Shown: positions 54,093 through 64,000 of the stretch, one piece after another
Numbering within the stretch: the first letter of the stretch is position 1
Layout of the letters: each line of letters opens with the position of its first letter
Origin: an uncultured Psychrobacter sp.
GTDB taxonomy: Bacteria; Pseudomonadota; Gammaproteobacteria; Pseudomonadales; Moraxellaceae
Assembly (NCBI GenBank): GCA_947495055.1
Contig: CANLXO010000004.1
Coordinates: 62,001 to 126,000, forward strand
Direction: 5' to 3'
Length of the DNA stretch: 64,000 nucleotides
The notes under the pieces: generated by a model
Seen by the model: the letters and a program-made list of their open reading frames with translations, nothing else
Database searches by the model: none
What the model was told of the DNA's origin: nothing
Translations under genes and position numbers: made by a program

Positions 54093-57000
54093 TTAGCTAA
54101 AATGAAAATGTAAGCTGTCTTCGTTTATCATGCTCTTTAGTTGCTGTAGATTGTCATCGTTAGGATAGACGCGCCAGTGCTCAGACAGGCCTACGTTAGC
54201 AATCCCATAAATATCATAGACGCTTAGACCAAGTGGTAAACAGTTATCATTAATTGAGTCATCAGTATTGCTCAAATTGGCATAGTTTAAGCTATTTTGA
54301 TCAGTAGAATCTGGACTCATGCCCAGCTCAAGCGCCATTAAGTCATTACCGTTCTCATCATATAAACTACCATTTATAGCCGGATCATGGTGGTTGCCAT
54401 CGTTTTGATCCTCATCATAGGATAAGCGCGGCGCTGGAATAATATCCGATTGCGCCGCTTTGAGTAACGGCTGCAAACGGTTTAGCAAGGTGACATCGCT
54501 ACCATGAACTTTGATACTAATCTTTTTCATCCAGCGCAGGCGGGCATCGACGATACTCATGGCATTATCGAGACGGGCGAACAGGCGACCTTCACGCTCA
54601 CGAATACTGCCTTTGATAATGACGACTTCATCAATCTTTAATTGCTCTTTGACGCGGTTAAAGCGCTCGGCATAACAGCTAACCTCAAGCCTTGAGGTGC
54701 CATCATCTAAGGTGATGACATGGCGATTACCAAAATTTGCCATATCTATTATCAGACCAGCAAAATAGCAGCTGCCGTTATAACCGGTATCAGTCAAAGT
54801 ATTGAGCCTTGTGCCTGAAGTGTAGCGTTTTAGCTCCTCTAGGTACTCATTAATAGGATGACCTGTCAGATACAGACCTAAGGTGTTTTTTTCCGCTTTT
54901 AGTCGGTGTTTGTCGCCCCAAATGAGATCAGGCGTCATTTTGAGCGCAGGCGTAGCAACCACGCCGTCCATCTCACCAAACAAGTCCATCATGCCAAGTT
55001 CATTGTTTTGGCGGTCTTGCTCAGCCGCTTGTACCGCGCTTGGCAACTGACTCATCAGTGCCCCGCGAATCTCGTAAGCCTCATCGCTAGCTAAATCTGG
55101 CCGTAAAGTAGCCGCAAAATCATCAAAACAACCTGCGCTGACTAAAGCCTCTAAAGTGCGTTTATTGACTTTTTTGATATCAACGCGGCGACAAAAGTCA
55201 TAGAGGTCTTTGAAGGGGCCATCCGCACGGCGCGCGTTAACAATAGACTCAACTGCGCCTTCGCCGACGCCTTTGATTGCACCAAGACCATAGATGATAT
55301 TGGTCGGTGTATCGGCGACAAAATGCCACGCGCTACGATTGACCGAAGGATTGACCACTGTTAAGCCAAAATTCTCACGGCAATCATTAATAAAGAACAC
55401 GACGTTGTCGGTGTTGTTCATGTCGGATGTGAGTACCGCTGCCATAAATTCGGCAGGGTAGTACTGCTTAAGGTAAGCGGTCTGATAGGCGAGCACTCCA
55501 TAAGCGGCAGAGTGCGAGCGGTTAAAGCCGTAACCGGCAAACTTCTCCATCAAATCAAAGACGCCGCCTGAGGTGACCTCATCAATGCCTTGATCGGTGG
55601 CACCAGTGACAAAAATATCGCGCTGCTTGGCCATCTCTTCGGGTTTTTTCTTACCCATAGCACGGCGTAACATATCGGCGCCGCCCAAACTATAACCTGC
55701 CATGACCTGTGATATCTGCATGACTTGTTCTTGATAGACGATAACGCCATTGGTGTTCTCAAGTATCGGCTCAAGATTGGGATGATCGTAGATGACTTCC
55801 TCGCGCCCGTGCTTACGGTCGATATACATCTCTACCATGCCTGCATCTAGCGGCCCTGGACGATACAGCGCACACATGGCGATGACGTCTTCGATGTTGG
55901 TTGGTTGCAGTTTAGCAAGGTATTTTTTCATACCCATACTCTCTAACTGAAACACCGCTGTGGTTTTGGCGTCTTGCAATAGCTTATAGGCTTTTACGTC
56001 ATCTAACGGTAAGTCCTCTAGTATAATCTCATCGAGGCCCTCGCGAACACGGCGTTGATTGATGTTTTTGACCGCGGCATCGATAACGGTTAGGTTACGC
56101 AAGCCCAAAAAGTCAAACTTGACCAGACCGACATCCTCGACATCGTCTTTGTCAAATTGACTCACCCGCGAGCCATCATCGTCGCAGTATATGGCGCTAA
56201 AGTCGGTGATTTTATTGGGGGCAATCAATACCCCGCCTGCGTGTTTGCCAACATTTCGGCACACGCCTTCTAACTTAATTGCCATCTCCCAAATCTCGAT
56301 AGCGTCCTCAAAATCCATATTGTTAGGATTAGAGATGAGATCTTTGAGCTGCGGCTCTTGCTCGAGCGCTTGACTTAGCGTGATACCTGGTGTTTTGGGT
56401 ATCAGTTTTGATATTTTGTTGGCCAAAAAGTACGACTTACTCTGTACGCGCGCCACATCTCGTACCACAGCTTTGGCAGCCATCGTACCAAAGGTGATAA
56501 TCTGCGAGACCGCTTCACGGCCATAAGTCTGCGCCACATAATCAATGACCCGATCGCGACCTTCGATACAAAAATCAATATCAAAATCAGGCATCGAGAC
56601 CCGCTCTGGGTTCAAAAAGCGCTCGAACAATAGATCATAATGAATAGGGTCAAGGTCGGTGATATTTAGCGCATAAGCGACTAGTGAGCCTGCACCTGAT
56701 CCGCGGCCTGGTCCAACAGGGACGCCATTGGCTTTGGCCCAGCGAATAAAGTCCATAACGATTAAGAAGTAGCCTGGGAATCCCATTGACAAAATAACAT
56801 CTAGCTCATATACCAAGCGCTCATCGTATTTTTGACGAATGTCTGCCCAATTTTTACCGCGCTGATCTATCGGAAATAACTTGTCTAAGCGTCTCTCAAG
56901 TCCGCGCTGTGACTCTGCGCGAAAAAACGACTCTGTAGTTTCGCCTTCGGGCACAGGAAATTTAGGTAGCACATTGATACCAAGCTCTAAGATGACGTTA

Positions 57001-57785
57001 CAGCGCGTCGCTAAGCGTACCGTATTGTCAATAACTTGTGGAATATCCGCGAACAGCTGCGTCATCTGCGCCTGCGTTTTGAGGTATTGCTCATCAGAAT
57101 ATAGCTGCGGGCGGCTTTGATCGGCGAGGACATAAGAGCCTGCAATACAAACGCGTGCTTCATGAGCATCAAAATCCTCTTGCGCCATAAATCTGACATC
57201 ATTATGGGCAATAATAGGAATATTATGCTTTGCGCCTGCATGAATAGCGGCGCTGATAAAGGCATCTTCGCCTGAGCGGTTGGTACGTTTGATGGCAAAG
57301 TATAGCCGATCATCAAACTTCTTTTGCCACTCAGTGATTAGCTCATCGGCACGCTCTGGCATGGAGCCAACGAGTGCCTGCCCGACGTCAGACTTTTCAG
57401 TGAACAGTGCAATAACACCCGCCGCATGATTCAATATGTCACTACGTTTGACAACAGGAGTACCGTGATTGGCAGGATCGCTGCGCCCATCCGTGAAGCC
57501 AAGCGAGACGATACGCGTGATGTTTTGATAGCCTTGATTGTTCATCGCGAGCAGCACTAAGCGCGTGTCTTCATGATCCATGATGACCTCGCTACCGATA
57601 ATCGGCTTAATACCCGCACCCAAGCAGGCTTTATAAAACTTTACCGTCGCATACAGGTTGGATAAGTCGGTTAATGCTAGCGCGCGCTGATCATCTGCCG
57701 CCGCCGCCTTAACAAGTGGCTTAATACGGATGATAGAGTCAGTGATTGAATATTCGCTATGAATGCCAAGGTGTACAAATGCCAT
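54093..57785 (-). CDS. dnaE: DNA polymerase III subunit alpha
   Basis: 1230 residues, longer than the roughly 1160 of E. coli. PHP domain at 1-280 (FVHLGIHSEYSITD). The polymerase active site has Asp402 and Asp404 in PDFDIDF, with the third Asp in VKFDFLGLRNLTVID. GPGRGSGAGSLVAYAL is in the palm and a tandem helix-hairpin-helix around 830. An OB-fold (about 985-1070, GNRHVITLDDGTSRLEVSCY) follows. The C-terminal part has an acidic, Asn/Asp-rich stretch near 1120-1190 not typical of the family. Main replicative polymerase. Confidence 0.97.
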   Translation of the reverse strand: MAFVHLGIHSEYSITDSIIRIKPLVKAAAADDQRALALTDLSNLYATVKFYKACLGAGIKPIIGSEVIMDHEDTRLVLLAMNNQGYQNITRIVSLGFTDGRSDPANHGTPVVKRSDILNHAAGVIALFTEKSDVGQALVGSMPERADELITEWQKKFDDRLYFAIKRTNRSGEDAFISAAIHAGAKHNIPIIAHNDVRFMAQEDFDAHEARVCIAGSYVLADQSRPQLYSDEQYLKTQAQMTQLFADIPQVIDNTVRLATRCNVILELGINVLPKFPVPEGETTESFFRAESQRGLERRLDKLFPIDQRGKNWADIRQKYDERLVYELDVILSMGFPGYFLIVMDFIRWAKANGVPVGPGRGSGAGSLVAYALNITDLDPIHYDLLFERFLNPERVSMPDFDIDFCIEGRDRVIDYVAQTYGREAVSQIITFGTMAAKAVVRDVARVQSKSYFLANKISKLIPKTPGITLSQALEQEPQLKDLISNPNNMDFEDAIEIWEMAIKLEGVCRNVGKHAGGVLIAPNKITDFSAIYCDDDGSRVSQFDKDDVEDVGLVKFDFLGLRNLTVIDAAVKNINQRRVREGLDEIILEDLPLDDVKAYKLLQDAKTTAVFQLESMGMKKYLAKLQPTNIEDVIAMCALYRPGPLDAGMVEMYIDRKHGREEVIYDHPNLEPILENTNGVIVYQEQVMQISQVMAGYSLGGADMLRRAMGKKKPEEMAKQRDIFVTGATDQGIDEVTSGGVFDLMEKFAGYGFNRSHSAAYGVLAYQTAYLKQYYPAEFMAAVLTSDMNNTDNVVFFINDCRENFGLTVVNPSVNRSAWHFVADTPTNIIYGLGAIKGVGEGAVESIVNARRADGPFKDLYDFCRRVDIKKVNKRTLEALVSAGCFDDFAATLRPDLASDEAYEIRGALMSQLPSAVQAAEQDRQNNELGMMDLFGEMDGVVATPALKMTPDLIWGDKHRLKAEKNTLGLYLTGHPINEYLEELKRYTSGTRLNTLTDTGYNGSCYFAGLIIDMANFGNRHVITLDDGTSRLEVSCYAERFNRVKEQLKIDEVVIIKGSIREREGRLFARLDNAMSIVDARLRWMKKISIKVHGSDVTLLNRLQPLLKAAQSDIIPAPRLSYDEDQNDGNHHDPAINGSLYDENGNDLMALELGMSPDSTDQNSLNYANLSNTDDSINDNCLPLGLSVYDIYGIANVGLSEHWRVYPNDDNLQQLKSMINEDSLHFHFS

Positions 57786-57985
57786 AAAAGACTCTTAAGG
57801 TGCAAGCAGTAAAATAGGTGATAATGGTATAATTATCAAGAGGTTGACTAGATTATTAGTCAGTAAAGGTATAGGGTTATTTGTTTTAAATGTGGTCGTT
57901 AATGATAGCATTGTTTGGTGGTGACAGCCACCGATTACAGGCGCTAAATGAGTCATAAAGGGATAAATAAGTAAGTAAATCTTCC

Positions 57986-58026
57986 AAAAAACCCCTCTAC
58001 ATTTTTGATAATAGAGGGTACTTTTT
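57986..58026 (-). terminator. terminator after ggt
   Basis: CCCTCTA (57993-57999) with TAGAGGG (58012-58018). An A run on the left gives a T run on the minus strand. Confidence 0.75.
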
Positions 58027-58048
58027 ATTATACTTTGAGTAGCTATAT

Positions 58049-59995
58049 TTAATACCCAACCACTGCCGCATCTACAATACGCGGATCAGAGGATCCATAT
58101 ATTCCATTTGGCGTAAGCATAATCGACTGGGTTGAGCCCATAGCAGCCTTTGGACTGACCGTATGTCCCATAGATTTAAGTTTATTGACCGTATCGATAT
58201 TGAGCGCCTTCTCTACTCGTATCTCATCGGGCAGCCATTGGTCATGAATACGCGGCGCATGAGTCGCTTCAGCGATATTCATATCGTGGTCAATGATGTT
58301 GGAGATGATTTGGGTGACGGTAGTAATGATACGGCTACCACCGGGACTACCTGTGACGATATAAGGTTCATCATCTTTAAATACTAACGTCGGGCTCATC
58401 GAGGATAGTGGACGTTTACCCGCTTCAACGGCATTAGCATCACCGCCTAATAAGCCATAACCATTTGGCGTGCCAGGTTTAGCAGAGAAGTCATCCATCT
58501 CATTGTTAAGTAATATGCCCGTACCTTCGGCGACCAGACCCGTGCCATAAGAGAAATTGAGCGTATAAGTATTGGCTATGGCATTGCCGTCTTTATCTAC
58601 GATAGAGAAATGCGTCGTTTGATCGCTCTCGTACGGCAGTGGGTTATTGGCTTTAATGGTCTTCGCTGGCGTAGCTTTGTTTGGGTTAATTAAGCGGCGC
58701 AAATTATCAGCATAAGCTTGAGAGGTGAGGCCGCTCGCTGGTACGTCAACGAAGTCTGAATCTCCTAAATACTCAGCGCGATCGGCATAAGCCAGTTGCA
58801 TCGCCTCCGCCATCAAGTGAATGGTTTGTGCGCTGTTTTGACCGTAGTCACCCAGCGGATAGCCTTCTAAGATATTCAGTATCTGTACGATATGGATACC
58901 GCCAGAGGAGGGCGGCGGCATAGAGACGATCTCATAACCACGGTAGTCGCCTGTGACTGGCGCGCGCGCGATGGCTTCGTAATTAGCCAAATCTTGCACG
59001 CTCATATTGCCGCCTGCGTCATTGACTGCTTTGACAAGTTTACGTGCGGTCTCCCCTTTATAAAAGCCATCAGCACCTTGTGCAGCAATTAATTTCAGAG
59101 AGCGAGCAAGCTCGGGCTGCTTTAAGCGTTCGCCTGGTTGATACGCGCTACCGTCAGGTTTAAAAAACACTTTTTTGGTACTCGGCCATTTTTGCAGGCG
59201 ATCGGTTAATGCGGTGAGTGATTCTGACAAGCCCGCCGTGACTTCAATACCATTTTCAGCTAAAGCAATCGCTGGAGCCATCACTTGCTCACGGCTCATA
59301 GTGCCATGGTCATCGAGCGCTTTTAATAGTCCTGCTACTGTACCTGGTACGCCAACAGCTAATCCATGAAAGCGCGACAAGTCACTGACCGCATTGCCAA
59401 CACTGTCTAAGTACATATCACGTGAGGCACTGCTTGGTGCTTTTTCGCGATAATCGAGCGCGACCGTTTTGCCTTTCTTTGCATCATAAATCATCATAAA
59501 GCCGCCGCCGCCAATGTTGCCTGCGCGCGGCAGGGTCACGGCCAAAGCAAAGCCAACCGCGACCCCAGCATCAACGGCATTGCCGCCGTCTTTTAGAATT
59601 TGTAAGCCAATATCAGAGGCGAGCGCTTCTTGGGTTGCGACCATGCCATTCTTTGCCCAGACGGGATGGTGAATGGCGTCAGCTGAATAGATGGCTTGGT
59701 CGGTTTTGGCTTTGTTAGTTGTAGATGTCAGCGTATTGGTGGGCGCTCGGGTAATGCTTTTGGTCTCAAGTACGACCGTAGGATTGTCGGTCATGATAGC
59801 GAGATTAATAGCGCTGGTGTTAATCGATGAGTTATTAATAGTCTTGCTATCTATGGGTTCAAGCGCATGCGCCGATACAGACAGAAATAGTGAGCTACTT
59901 ATCAGTAGCATGGCAGATTTTAAATTTACGCTACCTTTAGCATTTAAAGTATTATTTAAAACTTCGCTGTGAGTTTGAGAAGATAGGTATGACAT
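58049..59995 (-). CDS. ggt: gamma-glutamyltransferase
   Basis: 648 residues. Signal peptide around 27-44 (hydrophobic LLISSSLFLSVSAHA), then a 60-residue Ser/Thr/Asn-rich linker and the GGT domain from about 105. Autoprocessing site Gln459|Thr460 in DQTTHFSIVDKDG, the new N-terminal Thr being the nucleophile. Substrate motifs NEMDDFSAKPG, RPLSSMSPT and GSPGGSRI are present. It cleaves glutathione and related gamma-glutamyl compounds in the periplasm. The AGGA before the ATG lies 8 bases upstream on the minus strand. Confidence 0.94.
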   Translation of the reverse strand: MSYLSSQTHSEVLNNTLNAKGSVNLKSAMLLISSSLFLSVSAHALEPIDSKTINNSSINTSAINLAIMTDNPTVVLETKSITRAPTNTLTSTTNKAKTDQAIYSADAIHHPVWAKNGMVATQEALASDIGLQILKDGGNAVDAGVAVGFALAVTLPRAGNIGGGGFMMIYDAKKGKTVALDYREKAPSSASRDMYLDSVGNAVSDLSRFHGLAVGVPGTVAGLLKALDDHGTMSREQVMAPAIALAENGIEVTAGLSESLTALTDRLQKWPSTKKVFFKPDGSAYQPGERLKQPELARSLKLIAAQGADGFYKGETARKLVKAVNDAGGNMSVQDLANYEAIARAPVTGDYRGYEIVSMPPPSSGGIHIVQILNILEGYPLGDYGQNSAQTIHLMAEAMQLAYADRAEYLGDSDFVDVPASGLTSQAYADNLRRLINPNKATPAKTIKANNPLPYESDQTTHFSIVDKDGNAIANTYTLNFSYGTGLVAEGTGILLNNEMDDFSAKPGTPNGYGLLGGDANAVEAGKRPLSSMSPTLVFKDDEPYIVTGSPGGSRIITTVTQIISNIIDHDMNIAEATHAPRIHDQWLPDEIRVEKALNIDTVNKLKSMGHTVSPKAAMGSTQSIMLTPNGIYGSSDPRIVDAAVVGY

Positions 59996-60121
59996 CGCAA
60001 ATTCCTTTTATGCATTTAAGAAAGTTACTTTCATATTACTCATTTGTAATCTTTTATGCTATAAATAACCACAATACTACGTGACTAATTATTGTTGATT
60101 GATTTGATTAAAGGAATATAC

Positions 60122-62128
60122 ATGTCTACAGCCCGCTCTAGTAAATCGAAGCAACATTCACAACCGCACTCTTATCCTTTATATCAGCGTTCATGGTTTC
60201 AAACTATTGGCTACGCGGCATTATTAGGTAGTAGCGCTGCTGCTATTAGCGGTTGTCAATCTACGCCAAGCACTGCGCCGCAGACAACAGGCGCGTTAAT
60301 AGATTATAGCGTGACAGACATGTCGATAAATCAGGCGCAGAGCCGCGCGTTTAATGAGCATTTGCAGGAAAATCAACAGCAGCACGAGCAATTATTTACG
60401 CTACCTAATAGCGAAGCACAGGCCAAAACCCGCCTGCTTACCGCGATACGCCAACATCTAGGAACAGAGCATGTGTCGGTGTCGCAAGCGCATTATCAAG
60501 CAGTACCTTTTATCGATGCCGATAGTATAGATGCGGGCGCGACGGGTCTGCTTAGAACCATCATTGAGACTTACGCTTATAGTGAAATGCAAGATGAGGA
60601 CGATAGCAACTATAGTAATGATGACGACTATGACTACAATCTAAATGATGAGAAACTAAGCTCCGCTAGAGCTGAGATTGAGGCAGCGATGGATGCAACT
60701 GATGCTGCCAGAGCGCTAGAAGAATACGATGCCGATGCTGATGTCAACAAAGTAATCGTTGCTGAAGAGGCTTATGAGTCGATAGCTGGTGATTATGACG
60801 CCGAAGGTTATGATGAATACGGCTATGATCAAGACGGCTACGATAGATATGGATTCGATCAATATGGTTATGACGAGTATGGCTACGATCAATATGGTAG
60901 CCAAGATCCATACTTAGAGGGTGACGATGATTATGACACAGGCGGCGCACTCTCAGGCTTATCAAAATTAAATCCAAGAGACTTTTTTCGTAAATACGAA
61001 GTCATGCAAGCGCAAAAACAAGCAAAAACTGCAGCACCGGCTGACGCACTACCACCTATGTCCACTGGCATGTTAGGCCTGCTACTCGATAGTATTCATC
61101 GTACGCCAGAACAAATAAAGGCCACCAATGCCTATCAATATCGATACCTGACTTTTAACAGTGTTAGTCAATTTAAACCTGAGCAAAAACGCATTCAAAG
61201 CGTCTATAGTTATGACTACGCCGCGCCTACGATGAGCTCATCGATACAGATTCCCTTAGCACTTGATTTTGCTAATAGTCGCTTGAGCCTTGATCCCTCC
61301 GCCATCATGCCAGTAGTGGCGCTTATCAATCCAGAACAGACGCCGACGCCTAACGAGATGACAGCGCACACGGTAGATTTTGGTCTGCCTGAGAGTATTA
61401 CCTCGCAATTGCCCTCTGCTGTCATTTATGACGCTGTCATTACGGGAATACAAGGGAGCATGGCAGAGATATCGCCTGAATACTTTAGCGCTGTGGACAT
61501 TCGTGATGACACCTTTGCCAAGCAAGTAGGGGCAAGTAGCGCGGTAAAAGTGTACTTCGGTAGTAAGCAAAGCGGCGAGATGATTGGGCGTATGCTCAAA
61601 TATATCAGCCAGTCTTTGAGCGCATACGTTGACGCCCATCCAGATAAATACCCTGATGGCGCGCTACTCAAAACCGCGATTGACAAGATTGAAGTTTATA
61701 ACAAAGGCTATCAAAGTGCGGATGTCGGTGCTCTATTGCAACTGGTAGAAGCTCTTGCGCCCATATCCTTTAATCATACCAACTACTATTATTTAAACCA
61801 TTCAGATCGCTTAATTGCCAAGCAGCAGCGTACCAATATCGGTAGCGACCTATTTGGTGCCAAAATGGCAGTGCTTAACCAGACGCGCTACGATGCGCAA
61901 AGCTACAATAACCATGCGCTCACGCCACTACTTACGCAGTCGTTTGGTCCTAACGCTGCGCCTGCTATTGATGGTAATGCTTGGCTCAAACAATCTAAGC
62001 TCAATAAAGAGCGACTAGAGCAGGCTAGATATGCTCGATATGACTATAACGATGCTTATGACGCGGTGGAAGATCCTTATGAGTATGAAAATGATGAATA
62101 CGAGGTTGACGACAATAATCAATTTTAA
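60122..62128 (+). CDS. large lipoprotein of unknown function with YDxxG repeats
   Basis: 668 residues from the ATG at 60122 (AAGGA 7 bases upstream). Signal with lipobox ISGC, lipidated Cys45. Residues about 155-275 are acidic and Tyr-rich, including seven pentapeptide repeats (225-259). A larger globular part (about 290-635) begins near GMLGLLLDSIHRTPEQI. The end is again Asp/Glu/Tyr-rich. No known domain recognised. The next gene has a similar layout, suggesting a related pair at the cell envelope. Confidence 0.75.
   Translation: MSTARSSKSKQHSQPHSYPLYQRSWFQTIGYAALLGSSAAAISGCQSTPSTAPQTTGALIDYSVTDMSINQAQSRAFNEHLQENQQQHEQLFTLPNSEAQAKTRLLTAIRQHLGTEHVSVSQAHYQAVPFIDADSIDAGATGLLRTIIETYAYSEMQDEDDSNYSNDDDYDYNLNDEKLSSARAEIEAAMDATDAARALEEYDADADVNKVIVAEEAYESIAGDYDAEGYDEYGYDQDGYDRYGFDQYGYDEYGYDQYGSQDPYLEGDDDYDTGGALSGLSKLNPRDFFRKYEVMQAQKQAKTAAPADALPPMSTGMLGLLLDSIHRTPEQIKATNAYQYRYLTFNSVSQFKPEQKRIQSVYSYDYAAPTMSSSIQIPLALDFANSRLSLDPSAIMPVVALINPEQTPTPNEMTAHTVDFGLPESITSQLPSAVIYDAVITGIQGSMAEISPEYFSAVDIRDDTFAKQVGASSAVKVYFGSKQSGEMIGRMLKYISQSLSAYVDAHPDKYPDGALLKTAIDKIEVYNKGYQSADVGALLQLVEALAPISFNHTNYYYLNHSDRLIAKQQRTNIGSDLFGAKMAVLNQTRYDAQSYNNHALTPLLTQSFGPNAAPAIDGNAWLKQSKLNKERLEQARYARYDYNDAYDAVEDPYEYENDEYEVDDNNQF
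60794..60898 (+). repeat. seven 15-bp tandem repeats encoding YDxxG
   Basis: Units every 15 bases from 60794, reading YDAEG, YDEYG, YDQDG, YDRYG, FDQYG, YDEYG, YDQYG. All in frame, so unit gain or loss keeps the protein intact. Confidence 0.9.
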
Positions 62129-62186
62129 GCATGACAAACTCGTATTTTAAAACGTATTCAAGATAAAAAATATTAAGGATAAAGCC

Positions 62187-63932
62187 ATGAACCGCAATAT
62201 TAATACTGACATCAACACCGAACTAGCACGCTCGTCTGATCATCCAAAACGCAGCACAAGAGTACTTATGCTTAGCGCTGCATTATCTACGGCGATTATA
62301 GCGACTGGCTGTCAATCTACTAGCGGGGGTCAAGGTACAGTAGCCATCAATCAAACACCAGCAGCTGCCAAAACAGCACTCGCGGCTGCCCTGCAAAAAC
62401 AGCGCCGTCAGTCCTTTGCTTATCATAGTAACCTTGAGATTAGTAATGAGCAGAAGTTCTTAAATATAGATAAATCTCAACTCGTCGCCTCAGAATATGT
62501 AGATGCGCACTGCGAAGAAACCCACGACAAGGCTTATGCCGCCCTTATAGAGCAGGCCCAGACCGCAGGAAAAACGATTGAATCGGCGGATTATGCGCCG
62601 CAGCGCAGCGCTATTAAGCAGTCTTATTTGGCTTGTGATGAGGCTTATCGGGCATGGGATGAGAGTCAGTATAATAGCGCCGCTTTTGAGGACAGCGATG
62701 TCTATGAAGAATACGATGATGCCGAGTATAGTTCTGCATATAAGGCGCTGGACGATACAACATATGTAGAGGAAGTAGGCGCCACCGTTACAGAGAGTAG
62801 GGTGATTAAGGGAGGCGCTATAGCCAGTGATAGCAATGATAAAGTCTCGCCTTATTATCAAGAGCTGTTTGACAATTATGATAATAAAACCACGAAGCAA
62901 AATGTGAGAAATGCTCAGTTGCTTGACGCCTATTTGTTAAAGCCTCTATCTATCAATGCGCAAGGCGTCTATCAGCCGGTCGCAGGCAAGATCACTATGC
63001 TTAGTAGCATGCAGTACAAAGGACGCAATCATCACAGCAGCATCAACCAGCCCATTTATTTCGATGCAAAAGAAGGCGCTATCTACTTTTGGGCGGACAA
63101 TATCGCGATGCTCAACTCTGAGCTATTTGATAACAAGCTCGGTACGCAGTGGCAAAATAAGTGGCTTAAGCTCACGCTTAATGATGGGACTTTGCCTAAA
63201 GACTTTGGTCGAACAGTGATTAAAAGTCATTTTGACGCATTAGATCGCACTTTTGAGACAGCGCCTGTGAGCCAGTTTGATTATGTCACTCCGCAATCTC
63301 TGAGCGCTGTGTCTCCTAAGTATCCAGCGGCGCAACTTGCTCCGATGTTAAAAACGCCACAGATTATTCGCCGCGCTCAAAGCACAGCAAGCTATGAGCA
63401 GTTTTATCAGGACTACATGAGTATAGTGTATGAGACAATAACCACACAGTACCCAGATTTAGTGACTGATAGCGAATTGGGTAGTGATGTCTTTGACCCA
63501 AGCGGCAAGTCATTAACCAGTAAGGCGGTCGTGCAGCAAATACTATCTATTATAAAAAGCGAGATAACAGGCGATGAAAGCGCAATAGCATCACAAAACA
63601 GTAATACAGCAATTCTAGAGCTATACGGTTTAGATAATCGCGGCCGTATTAAGTGGCAGCATATGCGTAACCAAGATATGGGCTTGCAAGACTCAACTAG
63701 AGGTATCACCATTGATGTCTTGCAGCAGTATGCACCGATAACCTTGCAAACGATTGCCTATCCCAGCTTGCCTGCCGATGTCCAAGAGCCTAAAGCTAGT
63801 AACAGTGTCGATATTAGAGACTATAGTCGTGAGCTTATAGAGTCCTACCGCCAAGGTAATGGTACGGCACTGGGCAAAATGCTATTTAGAATGCTGCCTA
63901 TGAGTCAAGAGCGTCTAGAGAGTCTTGACTAG
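62187..63932 (+). CDS. large lipoprotein of unknown function
   Basis: 581 residues. AAGGA lies before the ATG. Lipobox IATGC with Cys42, followed by QSTSGG as in its neighbour (GCQSTP). An acidic, Tyr-rich segment (about 170-205) precedes the main domain, which opens LLDAYLLKPLSINAQG. MLSSMQYK and a following PIYFDAKEGAIYFW stretch align loosely with the upstream protein's FNSVSQFK and PLALDFANSRLSL. They are probably distant paralogs. Function unknown. Ends at a strong terminator. Confidence 0.72.
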   Translation: MNRNINTDINTELARSSDHPKRSTRVLMLSAALSTAIIATGCQSTSGGQGTVAINQTPAAAKTALAAALQKQRRQSFAYHSNLEISNEQKFLNIDKSQLVASEYVDAHCEETHDKAYAALIEQAQTAGKTIESADYAPQRSAIKQSYLACDEAYRAWDESQYNSAAFEDSDVYEEYDDAEYSSAYKALDDTTYVEEVGATVTESRVIKGGAIASDSNDKVSPYYQELFDNYDNKTTKQNVRNAQLLDAYLLKPLSINAQGVYQPVAGKITMLSSMQYKGRNHHSSINQPIYFDAKEGAIYFWADNIAMLNSELFDNKLGTQWQNKWLKLTLNDGTLPKDFGRTVIKSHFDALDRTFETAPVSQFDYVTPQSLSAVSPKYPAAQLAPMLKTPQIIRRAQSTASYEQFYQDYMSIVYETITTQYPDLVTDSELGSDVFDPSGKSLTSKAVVQQILSIIKSEITGDESAIASQNSNTAILELYGLDNRGRIKWQHMRNQDMGLQDSTRGITIDVLQQYAPITLQTIAYPSLPADVQEPKASNSVDIRDYSRELIESYRQGNGTALGKMLFRMLPMSQERLESLD

Positions 63933-63969
63933 GGTATAACACTCGATAAAAAGTCTAATGATTTATAAC

Positions 63970-64000
63970 AAAAGCGCATCGTCCAAACGGTGCGCTTTTT
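63970..64000 (+). terminator. rho-independent terminator
   Basis: AAAAGCGCA stem with TGCGCTTTT around a short loop with partial pairing. It runs to the window edge. Confidence 0.88.

Noticed and set aside
60794..60898. CRISPR array
   Set aside because: Units are 15 bp, contiguous without spacers and coding in frame.
60691..60977. Minus-strand ORFs opposite the YDxxG repeats
   Set aside because: Ile/His-rich repeats are the mirror of the 15-bp coding repeats.

Overview
The window looks like a chromosomal segment of a Moraxellaceae bacterium, most likely Psychrobacter. This is inferred from AT-leaning composition, an Hfq with a long Gly/Arg/Phe-rich tail, the carboxynorspermidine-type polyamine genes, a chromosomal PETase-like secreted hydrolase and the order queD-tsaE-mutL-miaA-hfq. 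No rRNA, complete tRNA, CRISPR array, insertion sequence or prophage was seen. About 52 protein genes are called, plus two doubtful mini-genes.

Layout. 1-2570 (minus): two tandem metallo-beta-lactamase-like paralogs (the first cut by the window edge) and a secreted alpha/beta hydrolase with the polyester-hydrolase (PETase type II) signature. 2662-4095: MFS exporter, then a MITE-like inverted repeat. 4386-14642: acyl-CoA ligase, prpE, mmsA, isobutyryl-CoA dehydrogenase, enoyl-CoA hydratase, 3-hydroxyisobutyryl-CoA hydrolase and mmsB. Together they form the valine branch from isobutyryl-CoA to propionyl-CoA plus propionate activation, and they face an IclR-type regulator (14751-15509). 16036-24178: outer-membrane protein, Sfp-type phosphopantetheinyl transferase, Pal-like lipoprotein, pepN, a DMT-family transporter and DAHP synthase. 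24484-26653: lpxB-rnhB. 26873-29585: tandem CAP-domain exported proteins. 30385-33152: nspC and carboxynorspermidine synthase, the latter behind its own promoter and a structured leader able to mask its ribosome binding site.

33153-34414 is a 1.26 kb gene-poor stretch with a GC-rich structured block, serial hairpins, a palindrome at a start codon, overlapping mini-ORFs, a 33-residue hydrophobic peptide ORF with a near-perfect Shine-Dalgarno, and a tRNA T-arm-like motif. It is the least explained part of the window.

34415-37900: GMC oxidoreductase, isoprenylcysteine-methyltransferase-like protein, PhzF, YnfA. 38096-42983: queD, tsaE, mutL, miaA, hfq. 43237-46924: kdsD-kdsC-lptC-lptA-lptB, the Kdo and LPS-transport operon. 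47092-54024: radA, rlpA-like gene, an SDR, a DUF924 protein, a PACE efflux pump, cysE, trmJ and an Hpt protein. 54093-59995 (minus): dnaE and ggt. 60122-63932: two large lipoproteins of unknown function with acidic, Tyr-rich segments; the first carries seven 15-bp repeats encoding YDxxG.

The window mixes housekeeping envelope, tRNA and DNA maintenance genes with one catabolic block (valine/propionate), one alternative polyamine pathway and several paralog pairs that suggest local duplication. Positions, motifs and spacings were read by eye. Family assignments rest on recognised motifs, not on searches.
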